Source of the DNA: Acidobacteriota bacterium
Lineage (GTDB): Bacteria; Acidobacteriota; UBA4820; DSQY01
NCBI GenBank assembly: GCA_021814085.1
Contig: JAKAJA010000125.1
Location: 1 to 5,936 of the forward strand
Direction of reading: 5' to 3'
DNA length: 5,936 bases
This document shows, piece after piece, positions 1 through 5,565 of this stretch (the first letter of the stretch is position 1; each line of letters starts with the position of its first letter). The notes below the pieces were generated by a model. The model worked only from the letters and a program-made list of their open reading frames with translations. It had not been told where the DNA came from and did no database searches. Both the position numbers and the translations under genes were made by a program.

Positions 1-118
1 TTTCAGGCTGGGGTTCCTGGACGGTGTCCCGGGGGCCATCGCCGCCTTCCTCGGTGTTTACGGCGTCTTTTTCAAGTACGCCAAGCTATGGGACATGGGG
101 AGGAGGGGAAAGTGCTGA
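1..118 (+). CDS. Family 2 glycosyltransferase, C-terminal end only (LPS core type, WaaE/KdtX-like)
   Basis: Only the last 38 codons are present; the frame begins at base 2 and ends at TGA 116-118. The visible peptide has the pattern G-F-L-D-G-x-P-G, then a hydrophobic alanine-rich stretch, then F-F-K-Y-A-K-L-W-D. Family 2 glycosyltransferases of the WaaE/KdtX group, which add a sugar to the lipopolysaccharide core or a related envelope glycan at the inner face of the cytoplasmic membrane, end this way. The catalytic GT-A domain lies outside the window, so donor and acceptor cannot be named. The stop codon is in the first unit of a 7-bp tandem repeat, so the last residues (after the K-L-W-D segment) may be recent or variable. 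Another GT2 subfamily is possible. The call rests on a short tail recognised by memory of the family. Confidence 0.6.
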   Translation, partial: FRLGFLDGVPGAIAAFLGVYGVFFKYAKLWDMGRRGKC

Positions 119-145
119 GTGCTGAGTGCTGAGTGCTGAGGACTG
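111..145. repeat. Heptamer tandem repeat, unit AGTGCTG, four perfect copies plus one degenerate
   Basis: Perfect copies lie at 111-117, 118-124, 125-131 and 132-138; a fifth copy at 139-145 reads AGGACTG, with two changes. Each junction of two units contains TGA. Because 7 is not a multiple of 3, TGA falls in each of the three + frames in turn, so the array blocks forward translation in every frame. The reverse strand has no stop within the repeat. The first TGA is the stop codon of the glycosyltransferase gene. The unit has no internal complementarity, so no hairpin is expected from the array alone. Copy number probably varies between strains through slippage (inference). Confidence 0.9.
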
Positions 146-180
146 AATCTCGAAAGCGAGCGTGAATTCCCGCGGTTTCC

Positions 181-210
181 TTGACTTTCCACAGCCGCCA
201 AGTCCATAAT
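181..210 (+). promoter_or_regulatory. Predicted sigma-70 promoter upstream of nfeD
   Basis: TTGACT (181-186) matches the -35 consensus at 5 of 6 positions and CATAAT (205-210) matches the -10 consensus at 5 of 6, with an 18-base spacer. It lies in the only sizeable non-coding gap before nfeD and points the right way. The expected transcription start, six to eight bases after the -10 box, falls at about 217, on the first ATG of nfeD. The TTG of the -35 box is in frame with nfeD and could be mistaken for a start codon, but no ribosome binding site precedes it and it would put a polar extension before the signal peptide. Confidence 0.6.
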
Positions 211-216
211 TTCTCC

Positions 217-1620
217 ATGAAACGCTTGCACCATGAGGGCTTCGGCCCTGTGCTCCGCACCTTAATCTTCCTCGCGACCTTTATTGCTGGTCTTCATTCC
301 GTGGCGGCCGCGGCACAGGAGGTCGCCCGGATCCGTCTGGACAAGCCCATCCACCCCATCACGGCGGAATACGTGGTGCAGGCCGTGGCGGAGGCCAACG
401 CCAAGGGTGCCGGCGTGATTCTCCTCGTGATCGACACTCCGGGGGGATACGTGACCTCCGTGGAGTCCATCCAGCGTGCCATCCTGGAGTCCCGCGTCCC
501 CGTCGTGGCCTACATATCCCCCGCCGGAGCCCGTGCCGCATCGGGCGGGGCCTTCGTTGCCCTGGCCTGCGACCTCATCGCCATGGCCCCCGGCACTACC
601 ATTGGCTCGGCCCATCCCGTGAGCGGGCTCCCCATCCCCATGCCCACCCAGCCGGCGGTTCCAGGCCAGGGGGAGGGCGGCAAGGCCGAGAGCCCCCAGG
701 CCAAGGAAGCCGAAGTGGGCATGCAGAAGATGGTCAACGACCTGGCCGCCCACATGCGGTCACTGGCGGCTAACCGGGGACGCAATCCCGAACTGGCCGA
801 GAAGATGGTGCGGGAGAGCATCTCCCTCACGGAGCAGGAGGCCCTCAAGGGCGGCGTCATCGAACTCGTGGCCAAGAACGAGGGCCAGGTCTTGGATTTC
901 CTCCGCGCACATCCCGTCAAGCGCTTCGACGGCCGCACCCAGACGGTCCAGCTTGCCGCCTCGGCCGTCCCCGTGGATATCCCCATGACGAGCCGGCAGC
1001 GGTTTCTCTCGGCCCTCGCCGAGCCGTCCCTGGCCTATGTCCTGTTCCTCCTGGGCGTCCTGGGCCTCTTCGTGGAGTTCAAGAGTCCGGGGCTCATCTT
1101 CCCCGGGATCCTCGGCGGGATCTTCATCCTGCTCTATCTCATGTCCATCCCGCTCCTGCCCGTGAACGTGGTGGGCCTCCTCCTCATCCTTCTAGCCCTC
1201 GTCTTCTTCATCTTGGAGGTTAAGGTGGTATCCTATGGCATGTTGGCCATAGGAGGTCTCGTGTCCCTGGTGATCGGCAGCTTGGTCCTTTACAGCGACG
1301 CTCCCGTTCCAGAGCTCGGGCTCTCCATCTTCGTCGTCCTTCCCGTGGCGCTGGTCTTCGGCGGCATCCTCGTCTTCCTCCTCACCCTGGCGGCCAGGGC
1401 CTTCAGGGAGCCGGTGATCACGGGCGACGAGGCCCTCATCGGCCAGGAGGGGGAAGTGCGGGAGGCCATCGACCCGCCCAAGGAGGGCAAGGTCTTCCTC
1501 CTGGGCGAATACTGGAACGCTCGGTGTGACCGGCCCGTGGGAAAGGGCCGGAAAGTGAAGGTGGCGTCCCGCCACGGCATGGTGCTCCGGGTTGTACCCC
1601 TTGAGGAGGGTGGGCCATGA
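217..1620 (+). CDS. nfeD: NfeD family membrane-bound serine protease (ClpP-type, full-length NfeD)
   Basis: The 467-residue product has all parts of a long NfeD. A signal sequence spans about residues 1-34 (hydrophobic core LRTLIFLATFIAGLHSVAAAA). A ClpP/SppA-like protease domain covers about 36-245, with D-T-P-G-G at 73-77, the likely nucleophile Ser109 in A-A-S-G-G, and the likely dyad partner Lys171 in M-Q-K-M-V-N-D-L. Between them is a Pro/Gly-rich loop (about 136-163). About five membrane helices follow (near 273-288, 293-314, 317-334, 339-359, 368-393), then a C-terminal OB-fold NfeD domain (about 400-462). The archaeal homologue PH1510 uses a Ser-Lys dyad and cleaves the hydrophobic C-terminus of its operon partner stomatin; the partner here is the next gene, overlapping by four bases. 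Start choice is uncertain. ATG 217 has no Shine-Dalgarno but fits a leaderless transcript. GTG 250, with GAGGG at 235-239, would give a shorter but still good signal peptide. The family is certain; the natural substrate is inferred. Confidence 0.95.
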   Translation: MKRLHHEGFGPVLRTLIFLATFIAGLHSVAAAAQEVARIRLDKPIHPITAEYVVQAVAEANAKGAGVILLVIDTPGGYVTSVESIQRAILESRVPVVAYISPAGARAASGGAFVALACDLIAMAPGTTIGSAHPVSGLPIPMPTQPAVPGQGEGGKAESPQAKEAEVGMQKMVNDLAAHMRSLAANRGRNPELAEKMVRESISLTEQEALKGGVIELVAKNEGQVLDFLRAHPVKRFDGRTQTVQLAASAVPVDIPMTSRQRFLSALAEPSLAYVLFLLGVLGLFVEFKSPGLIFPGILGGIFILLYLMSIPLLPVNVVGLLLILLALVFFILEVKVVSYGMLAIGGLVSLVIGSLVLYSDAPVPELGLSIFVVLPVALVFGGILVFLLTLAARAFREPVITGDEALIGQEGEVREAIDPPKEGKVFLLGEYWNARCDRPVGKGRKVKVASRHGMVLRVVPLEEGGP

Positions 1621-2390
1621 TTCAGACGATCGCGACGATTGGACTGTTCCCCGTGATGGCGGTTCTCGTCATCTTCTTCGGCTGGCTCTTCTCGTGCATC
1701 AACATCTTGAACGAGTACGAGCGAGGCGTCATCTTCCGCCTGGGCCGCGTCCTTCCCACCCCCAAGGGGCCGGGCCTCATCTTCGTGTTCAAGCCCTTTG
1801 ACCGCATCGTTCGGGTGGCCTTGCGGACCATCGTCCTCGACGTGCCACCGCAGGATGTCATCACCAAGGACAACGTGTCCGTCAAGGTCAACGCGGTGGT
1901 CTACTTCCGCGCGGTTGACCCGCTCAGGGCGATCCTCCAAGTGGAAAACTACATCTACGCCACCTCCCAGCTCTCCCAGACCACCCTCCGGTCCATCCTC
2001 GGCCAAGCGTCCCTCGACGAACTGCTGTCGGAGCGCGACAAGCTCAGCGCCGAGCTCCAGACCGTCATCGACCAGCACACCGACCCGTGGGGCATCAAGG
2101 TGACGCAGGTGGCGATCAAGCAGGTGGACCTTCCCCAGGACATGCAGCGCGCCATGGCCCTCCAGGCACAGGCCGAGCGCGAGAAGCGGGCCAAGATCAT
2201 CAACGCCGACGGCGAGTTCCAGGCCTCCAAGCAGCTCTCCGAAGCCGCCGCGGTCCTGGCCGAGAACCCGCTGACCATCCAACTGCGCTACCTCCAGACC
2301 CTCACGCAGATCGGCTCGGAGAACAGCACCACGGTTGTATTCCCCATCCCCATTGAGCTCCTCTCGCTCCTGGGGAAGAAGCCGCAGTAG
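1617..2390 (+). CDS. Slipin (stomatin-like SPFH/band 7 membrane scaffold protein)
   Basis: This 257-residue protein has the usual slipin length and order. One N-terminal membrane segment lies at about residues 5-29. The band 7/SPFH domain follows (about 30-190), including Y-E-R-G-V-I-F-R-L-G-R (34-44), the core around 74-100, and I-K-Q-V-D-L-P (167-173). Next come an Ala/Glu/Gln-rich coiled-coil segment (about 176-215) and a hydrophobic C-terminal patch (238-252). Slipins oligomerise on the membrane and organise microdomains. In the archaeal PH1510/PH1511 pair the NfeD protease cuts such a C-terminal hydrophobic patch, so this protein is the likely partner and perhaps substrate of the NfeD upstream (inference). 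The ATG lies in an ATGA overlap with the nfeD stop, and GAGGAGG at 1603-1609 is a strong ribosome binding site seven bases before it. The next gene starts 96 bases downstream. Confidence 0.95.
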   Translation: MIQTIATIGLFPVMAVLVIFFGWLFSCINILNEYERGVIFRLGRVLPTPKGPGLIFVFKPFDRIVRVALRTIVLDVPPQDVITKDNVSVKVNAVVYFRAVDPLRAILQVENYIYATSQLSQTTLRSILGQASLDELLSERDKLSAELQTVIDQHTDPWGIKVTQVAIKQVDLPQDMQRAMALQAQAEREKRAKIINADGEFQASKQLSEAAAVLAENPLTIQLRYLQTLTQIGSENSTTVVFPIPIELLSLLGKKPQ

Positions 2391-2430
2391 GCCGGGGCCG
2401 CCGCGCGGCCATCCGGCATCCCGCGACGCC

Positions 2431-2463
2431 CCTCGGGGGACCATGGGAACCAAGGCCCCCAGG
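2431..2463 (+). promoter_or_regulatory. GC-rich stem-loop in the slipin-GGDEF gap
   Basis: CCT (2431-2433), GGGGG (2435-2439) and CC (2441-2442) can pair with GG (2454-2455), CCCCC (2456-2460) and AGG (2461-2463). That gives ten GC-rich pairs interrupted by two single-base bulges, with an 11-base loop. There is no U-run after it, so it is not a classic intrinsic terminator. It could be a weak attenuator, an mRNA stability element, or chance pairing in GC-rich DNA. A smaller hairpin (GGCCG/CGGCC, 2396-2410) lies just after the slipin stop. I see no convincing promoter in the 96-base gap (2391-2486). Confidence 0.3.
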
Positions 2464-2486
2464 CAGTAATCACCAGGTGGGATAGG

Positions 2487-3542
2487 ATGGGGCTCATGCA
2501 GAAGACCAGGCGCATCCCCGCCAACCTTGAGCTGACGATCTACAAGGATCTGGCCAGAACGTTCCGGTCCTTCGACCTGGCCACCGTCGCCGAGGAGATC
2601 CTCAAATCGCTGCAGAAGGCCCTGCACGCCGATTTCGGCACGCTCATGATCCTGTCCGAGCACGGGCAGTACGTGGAGCGCCTGTTCCGGGCGGGGTTCA
2701 GTCCGGACAAACACGCCGTGGACCGATTCGGCCTCACCAAGAGCGAGATCGAAGCCCTTATCCGGGATATGATTCCCAAGATGCGGGAGTTCCCCCCCGG
2801 AACGGAAGGCGGCGCCCCCGTGGTGGACGGCCAGGCCGTCGGCCTCCTCGCCATGTTCCCCCTCCAGCTCGTTTACGACTATTCGGCCCTCCTCCTCCTG
2901 GCGGTGAAGGAGTCCAACCTGGCCGATACCTACCTCAACAGCGAGGGCTTCAGGATCCTCGAGGGAATCCTGGGGGACCACGGCTTCTCGCTCAAGAACG
3001 CATTGACCGTCCGGCGGCTCAACGAGCTCATCACGAAGGACGACCTCACCCTCTCCTACAACAGGCGGTTTTTCGAGGAGTACCTCCTCGAGGAGCTCGA
3101 GCGGGCCCGGCGCTACAACAAGCCCGTCTCCCTCATCTTCCTCGATCTGGACGGCCTGAGGGAGGTGAACAACCGCTTCGGACACGCCCTCGGGAGCCGG
3201 ACCCTGCAAGAAGCCGCGGCCCGTATCATGAACGCCGTGCGAACCATCGACAAGGTTGTACGATACGGCGGCGACGAGTTCTGCATCATCCTCCCGGAGA
3301 CGGAATCCAAGGGGGCCCTCGAAGTGGCTGAACGCGTCCGCCAGCGCATAGCGGCCACCCCGTTCCTCATGGAAGAGACGGGCGGCATCGAGATCACGGG
3401 CTCCTTCGGCGTGGCCTCCTACCCCACCCATGCCATCACCAAGGAGGAACTCGTCGCCAAGGCCGACGAGGCCATGTACCGGATCAAGGCCCAGAACAAG
3501 AACGACATCTCCCTCGCCCAGCCCTTGAAGCGGTTCCCATGA
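2487..3542 (+). CDS. GGDEF dinucleotide cyclase with GAF-like N-terminal domain; possible Hypr (cGAMP) type
   Basis: The 351-residue protein is cytosolic, with no membrane segment. Residues about 15-175 look like a divergent GAF-type sensor domain whose ligand cannot be read. Residues about 184-342 are a complete GGDEF domain: metal-binding Asp220, Asn228 in the guanine pocket, the RTID inhibitory site at 252-255 exactly five residues before GGDEF at 261-265, and Lys334 and Lys338 where PleD has Lys442 and Arg446. The enzyme should therefore be catalytically competent and feedback-inhibited. Ungapped alignment to PleD puts Ser237 (G-H-A-L-G-S) where Asp344 contacts guanine. From memory, the same change marks Hypr GGDEF enzymes such as Geobacter GacA, which make 3',3'-cGAMP as well as c-di-GMP. 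The usual L-T-G-L-x-N-R-R is D-L-T-L-S-Y-N-R-R and the usual N-D is N-N (228-229). ATG 2487 follows AGGTGG (2475-2480); ATG 2496 is an alternative. The gene overlaps the DUF4388 gene by four bases. Nucleotide product is inferred. Confidence 0.93.
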   Translation: MGLMQKTRRIPANLELTIYKDLARTFRSFDLATVAEEILKSLQKALHADFGTLMILSEHGQYVERLFRAGFSPDKHAVDRFGLTKSEIEALIRDMIPKMREFPPGTEGGAPVVDGQAVGLLAMFPLQLVYDYSALLLLAVKESNLADTYLNSEGFRILEGILGDHGFSLKNALTVRRLNELITKDDLTLSYNRRFFEEYLLEELERARRYNKPVSLIFLDLDGLREVNNRFGHALGSRTLQEAAARIMNAVRTIDKVVRYGGDEFCIILPETESKGALEVAERVRQRIAATPFLMEETGGIEITGSFGVASYPTHAITKEELVAKADEAMYRIKAQNKNDISLAQPLKRFP

Positions 3543-4645
3543 ACGAAGGCGTCGTCCTCTCCGGGAACCTCACGGAAATCCGCCTTCCCACCCTCCTCAT
3601 GTCGCTCTACCGCGACAGGGAGACGGGAGTTCTCACCCTCGAGGACTCCCGCTACAAGAAGGCGCTCTACATCAAGGAGGGCCAGGTCGTTTACGCCACG
3701 AGCTCGGACCTGGACGAGCGCCTCGGGGAGTGCCTGTTGCGGCGAGGCATCATCACGCTCCAGCAGTACGAGGCCTCCGTCGAGGAACTCATCCTGGGGC
3801 GCCAGCAGGGACGTGCCCTCGTGGATATGGGGGCCATCACCCCAAGTGAGCTGGTGGAGAGCGTGACCCAGCAACTCTACGACGTCATGTTCTCCCTGTT
3901 CCATTTCAAGACCGGGACCTACACGCTCGAACTGGCACCCTTCTCCACCCTCGAGATGATCACCATTGCCATCGACATCCCATCTGTCATCTACAAGGGC
4001 ATGAGCCGGAAGACCTCATGGAACGAGATGCGGCCCATGGTGGGGAACCCGTCCTTCCGGCTGAGGACCGCGGTCGACCAGCCCGCCTTCGTGGCGGACC
4101 TGGAGCTCAACCCGGACCACGAGCACCTTCTGCGCATCGCCAGGGGCGGCCTGCCCATCTCCTCCATCCTGGAGGCCAGCTACCTCAGCCAGTTCGACAC
4201 GCTTCGCGCGCTTTGGATATTCCTCACCCTCGGCCTCATGGAGCGCGAGGACCCCAAGACGAAGGCCCGCTACGAGGCGGCCCAGCACGCGGAGACGGTG
4301 ATCGAGCGGTACAACGAGGTCTACACGTTCCTCTATCACCAGCTCGCCCCAGACAACCTGAACAACCTCGAACTCATGATCCACGACCTCGCCAAGTCGC
4401 ACCCGGCCCTCGCCGCCAACCAGCTCGACCTGGCCCGGTTCGGCCGATTGGACGTGGATCAGGCCCTGGTGGCCGTTCGTACTATTCCCGAGGCCGAGCG
4501 AATGGCCACCCTGCAGTCCTTCCTGGAGGAGGCTCTCTACGCTCTCGTCCTGGAGTGCGACAGGCGGCTCGCACCCGCCAAGCGAGTGGCGGTGCACGAC
4601 TACATCCGAAGGATGTCCAGTCCCCAGGGGGGAGGTGGCGCATGA
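3539..4645 (+). CDS. DUF4388 (PatA-like N-terminal) domain protein, probable signalling adaptor
   Basis: The 368-residue soluble protein opens with a DUF4388/PatA-type domain (about residues 5-135): G-N-L-T-E-I-R-L-P-T-L-L, then T-G-V-L-T-L and K-A-L-Y-I-K-E-G-Q-V-V-Y-A. Within it are two helical segments of the kind L-G-E-x-L-L-x-x-G-I-I-T (62-73) and A-L-V-D-M-G-A-I-T (93-101), resembling repeats in the N-domain of type II secretion ATPases. Residues about 185-235 look like a winged-helix-like segment, and 245-358 are mostly helical with no family I recognise. DUF4388 proteins are common in Myxococcota and Acidobacteriota signalling loci; their biochemical role is poorly known. The ATG sits in an ATGA overlap with the cyclase stop, with only a weak GAAG (3527-3530), so translation is probably coupled to the cyclase. 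Partnership with that enzyme is inferred from this overlap. I see no catalytic motif and no known cyclic dinucleotide binding motif such as PilZ RxxxR. Confidence 0.8.
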   Translation: MNEGVVLSGNLTEIRLPTLLMSLYRDRETGVLTLEDSRYKKALYIKEGQVVYATSSDLDERLGECLLRRGIITLQQYEASVEELILGRQQGRALVDMGAITPSELVESVTQQLYDVMFSLFHFKTGTYTLELAPFSTLEMITIAIDIPSVIYKGMSRKTSWNEMRPMVGNPSFRLRTAVDQPAFVADLELNPDHEHLLRIARGGLPISSILEASYLSQFDTLRALWIFLTLGLMEREDPKTKARYEAAQHAETVIERYNEVYTFLYHQLAPDNLNNLELMIHDLAKSHPALAANQLDLARFGRLDVDQALVAVRTIPEAERMATLQSFLEEALYALVLECDRRLAPAKRVAVHDYIRRMSSPQGGGGA

Positions 4646-5301
4646 GCAACACAAACAGCGGAAGCCCCGCCCTGAGGCAACTCCTGTGGATCGCCGCGGG
4701 AGTGGCGGCGCTCACTCTCCTGGTCGTTGCCGCGTCCTGGCTCTTTTCACCTCGGCCGGTTCCGGGCGAGGCGGGAGAGGGCCGCGTGGCGGCACCCATC
4801 AAGGAAGACCACATCCAGCGCCAGACATTCGCACCAGAAACCCCCGCGGCAGGATCCGGACGATCGCCCGCCACGCCCGCGCCCCCCGTCCCGCCGGACG
4901 CCACATCTTCGGAACCGGCCCAAGAACCGGCCCCTTCCGTGGAACCCCTGGTGGAAGAACCTAAGGCGGCCCATCCAAGTACCCCCCCCGTGACTTTCAG
5001 GCCCGAAACCTCCGGACCCGCCAAGCGCGATGCCCCTGCCCCGAAGATCGAGGCGAGACCAGCCACACCCGCATCGGCGGGCCGGTTCGGCGTCCAGGTG
5101 GGGGCCTTCGGCGAGATGGCCAAGGCCAAGGAGATTGCCGCGCGCATGGAATCGAACCACTACAAGGCGACCATTCTGGCCCGGGATGGGAAGTATAAGG
5201 TCCTGGCGACGGGGTTTCTGGACCGAGCCTCGGCCGAGAAGGCCCAGGGCGCCCTGAGCAAGGCAGGGATCAAAGATCCCTTCATCGTCCCGCTGGAGTA
5301 G
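4642..5301 (+). CDS. SPOR-domain membrane protein
   Basis: This 219-residue protein has one N-terminal membrane helix (about residues 12-35), a long Pro/Ala/Glu-rich linker (about 36-146) and a C-terminal SPOR domain (147-219). The SPOR domain begins R-F-G-V-Q-V-G-A-F-G and ends K-D-P-F-I-V-P-L. SPOR domains bind glycan strands stripped of stem peptides, usually at division sites, so this should be an inner-membrane protein reaching the periplasmic peptidoglycan. It is of ordinary size for FtsN/DedD-like or unnamed SPOR proteins, and no further motif allows a specific name. ATG 4642 overlaps the previous stop as ATGA and follows a strong GGAGG (4631-4635). An open frame extends upstream to 4018, but that part lies within the DUF4388 coding region and is a shadow. 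The linker is low in complexity and compositionally GC-rich, as usual for such proteins. Confidence 0.93.
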   Translation: MSNTNSGSPALRQLLWIAAGVAALTLLVVAASWLFSPRPVPGEAGEGRVAAPIKEDHIQRQTFAPETPAAGSGRSPATPAPPVPPDATSSEPAQEPAPSVEPLVEEPKAAHPSTPPVTFRPETSGPAKRDAPAPKIEARPATPASAGRFGVQVGAFGEMAKAKEIAARMESNHYKATILARDGKYKVLATGFLDRASAEKAQGALSKAGIKDPFIVPLE

Positions 5302-5304
5302 GCC

Positions 5305-5565
5305 ATGAAAAGACCTTCCAAGAATTCGGGCATCGAAGCCCAGTTGCGCGCACTCGAGGATATCGTGAAGAAGTTGGAAGACGGCTCTCTTCCCCTCGAA
5401 GAGAGCCTGGTCCTATTCGAACGGGGAATCTCTCTGAGCCGGGACCTGCAGTCCTCCCTCCAGGCCGCCTCCCTGAAGGTCACGCGCCTCCTCGAGGGCG
5501 ATCCCCTTCGCGAGGAACCCATCGAGGATGCTCCCCCCGGCGGCAGGGAGAGGGATCCCTCTTGA
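5305..5565 (+). CDS. xseB: Exodeoxyribonuclease VII small subunit
   Basis: The 86-residue product carries the whole XseB signature: L-E-D-I-V-K-K-L-E-D-G-S-L-P-L-E-E-S-L (residues 17-35), then L-F-E-R-G-I-S-L (37-44), and a helical run ending near L-L-E-G. XseB forms a helical hairpin, several copies of which bind one XseA to make the enzyme that degrades single-stranded DNA from both ends. The acidic, Pro-rich tail (about 67-86) is longer than in many homologues and probably disordered. GGAG (5295-5298) lies in the last codons of the SPOR gene, six bases before the ATG. The large-subunit gene xseA, often adjacent, is not in the window. The order xseB followed by ispA is widespread in bacteria and supports both calls. 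Confidence 0.95.
   Translation: MKRPSKNSGIEAQLRALEDIVKKLEDGSLPLEESLVLFERGISLSRDLQSSLQAASLKVTRLLEGDPLREEPIEDAPPGGRERDPS
5549..5562 (+). promoter_or_regulatory. Perfect 14-bp palindrome covering the ispA ribosome binding site
   Basis: AGAGGGATCCCTCT is a perfect palindrome lying over most of the purine-rich Shine-Dalgarno (GAGAGGG, 5548-5554) and the first base of the TTG start. In RNA it can fold into a 5-bp stem (5549-5553 with 5558-5562) with a GAUC loop, hiding the ribosome site. GGGAG (5546-5550) can alternatively pair with CTCCC (5566-5570). Translating ribosomes finishing xseB would open either structure, which would couple the two genes (inference). A 14-bp palindrome is expected about 0.4 times by chance in a window this size with even base composition, so the position, not the pattern, is the argument. 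Confidence 0.35.

Noticed and set aside
149..160. Small inverted repeat CTCG-AAAG-CGAG as a terminator for the glycosyltransferase gene
   Set aside because: The stem is only four pairs and no T-run follows.
181..216. TTG 181 as the nfeD start
   Set aside because: No ribosome binding site precedes it, it adds a polar 12-residue extension before the signal peptide, and the same TTG is better explained as part of a -35 box.
2396..2410. Hairpin GGCCG-CCGCG-CGGCC after the slipin stop as a terminator
   Set aside because: A five-pair stem without a T-run is expected by chance in such GC-rich sequence.
2391..2486. A GEMM-type cyclic dinucleotide riboswitch upstream of the GGDEF gene
   Set aside because: The gap is short, and I could not find the conserved GEMM core or its paired helices.
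3075..3110. Palindromic CTCCTCGAGGAG within the GGDEF gene as an operator
   Set aside because: It encodes a conserved helix rich in Leu and Glu (CTC/GAG codons), which gives such palindromes by codon use alone.
1290..3431. A 713-residue open frame on the - strand across nfeD, slipin and the GGDEF gene
   Set aside because: It is antisense to three well-recognised genes, its predicted sequence is a low-complexity mix rich in Gly, Leu, Glu and Val with no family resemblance, and long antisense frames are expected in GC-rich coding DNA.
4018..4641. Upstream extension of the SPOR frame (208 codons)
   Set aside because: It lies within the DUF4388 gene in another frame and its translation is Arg/Pro/Gly-rich noise; the SPOR protein proper starts at 4642 after a strong GGAGG with a membrane helix following.
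4900..5000. Repeated GGAACCGGCC/AAGAACCGGCC-like words in the SPOR gene
   Set aside because: They come from Glu-Pro-Ala repeats in the disordered linker and show no regular period.
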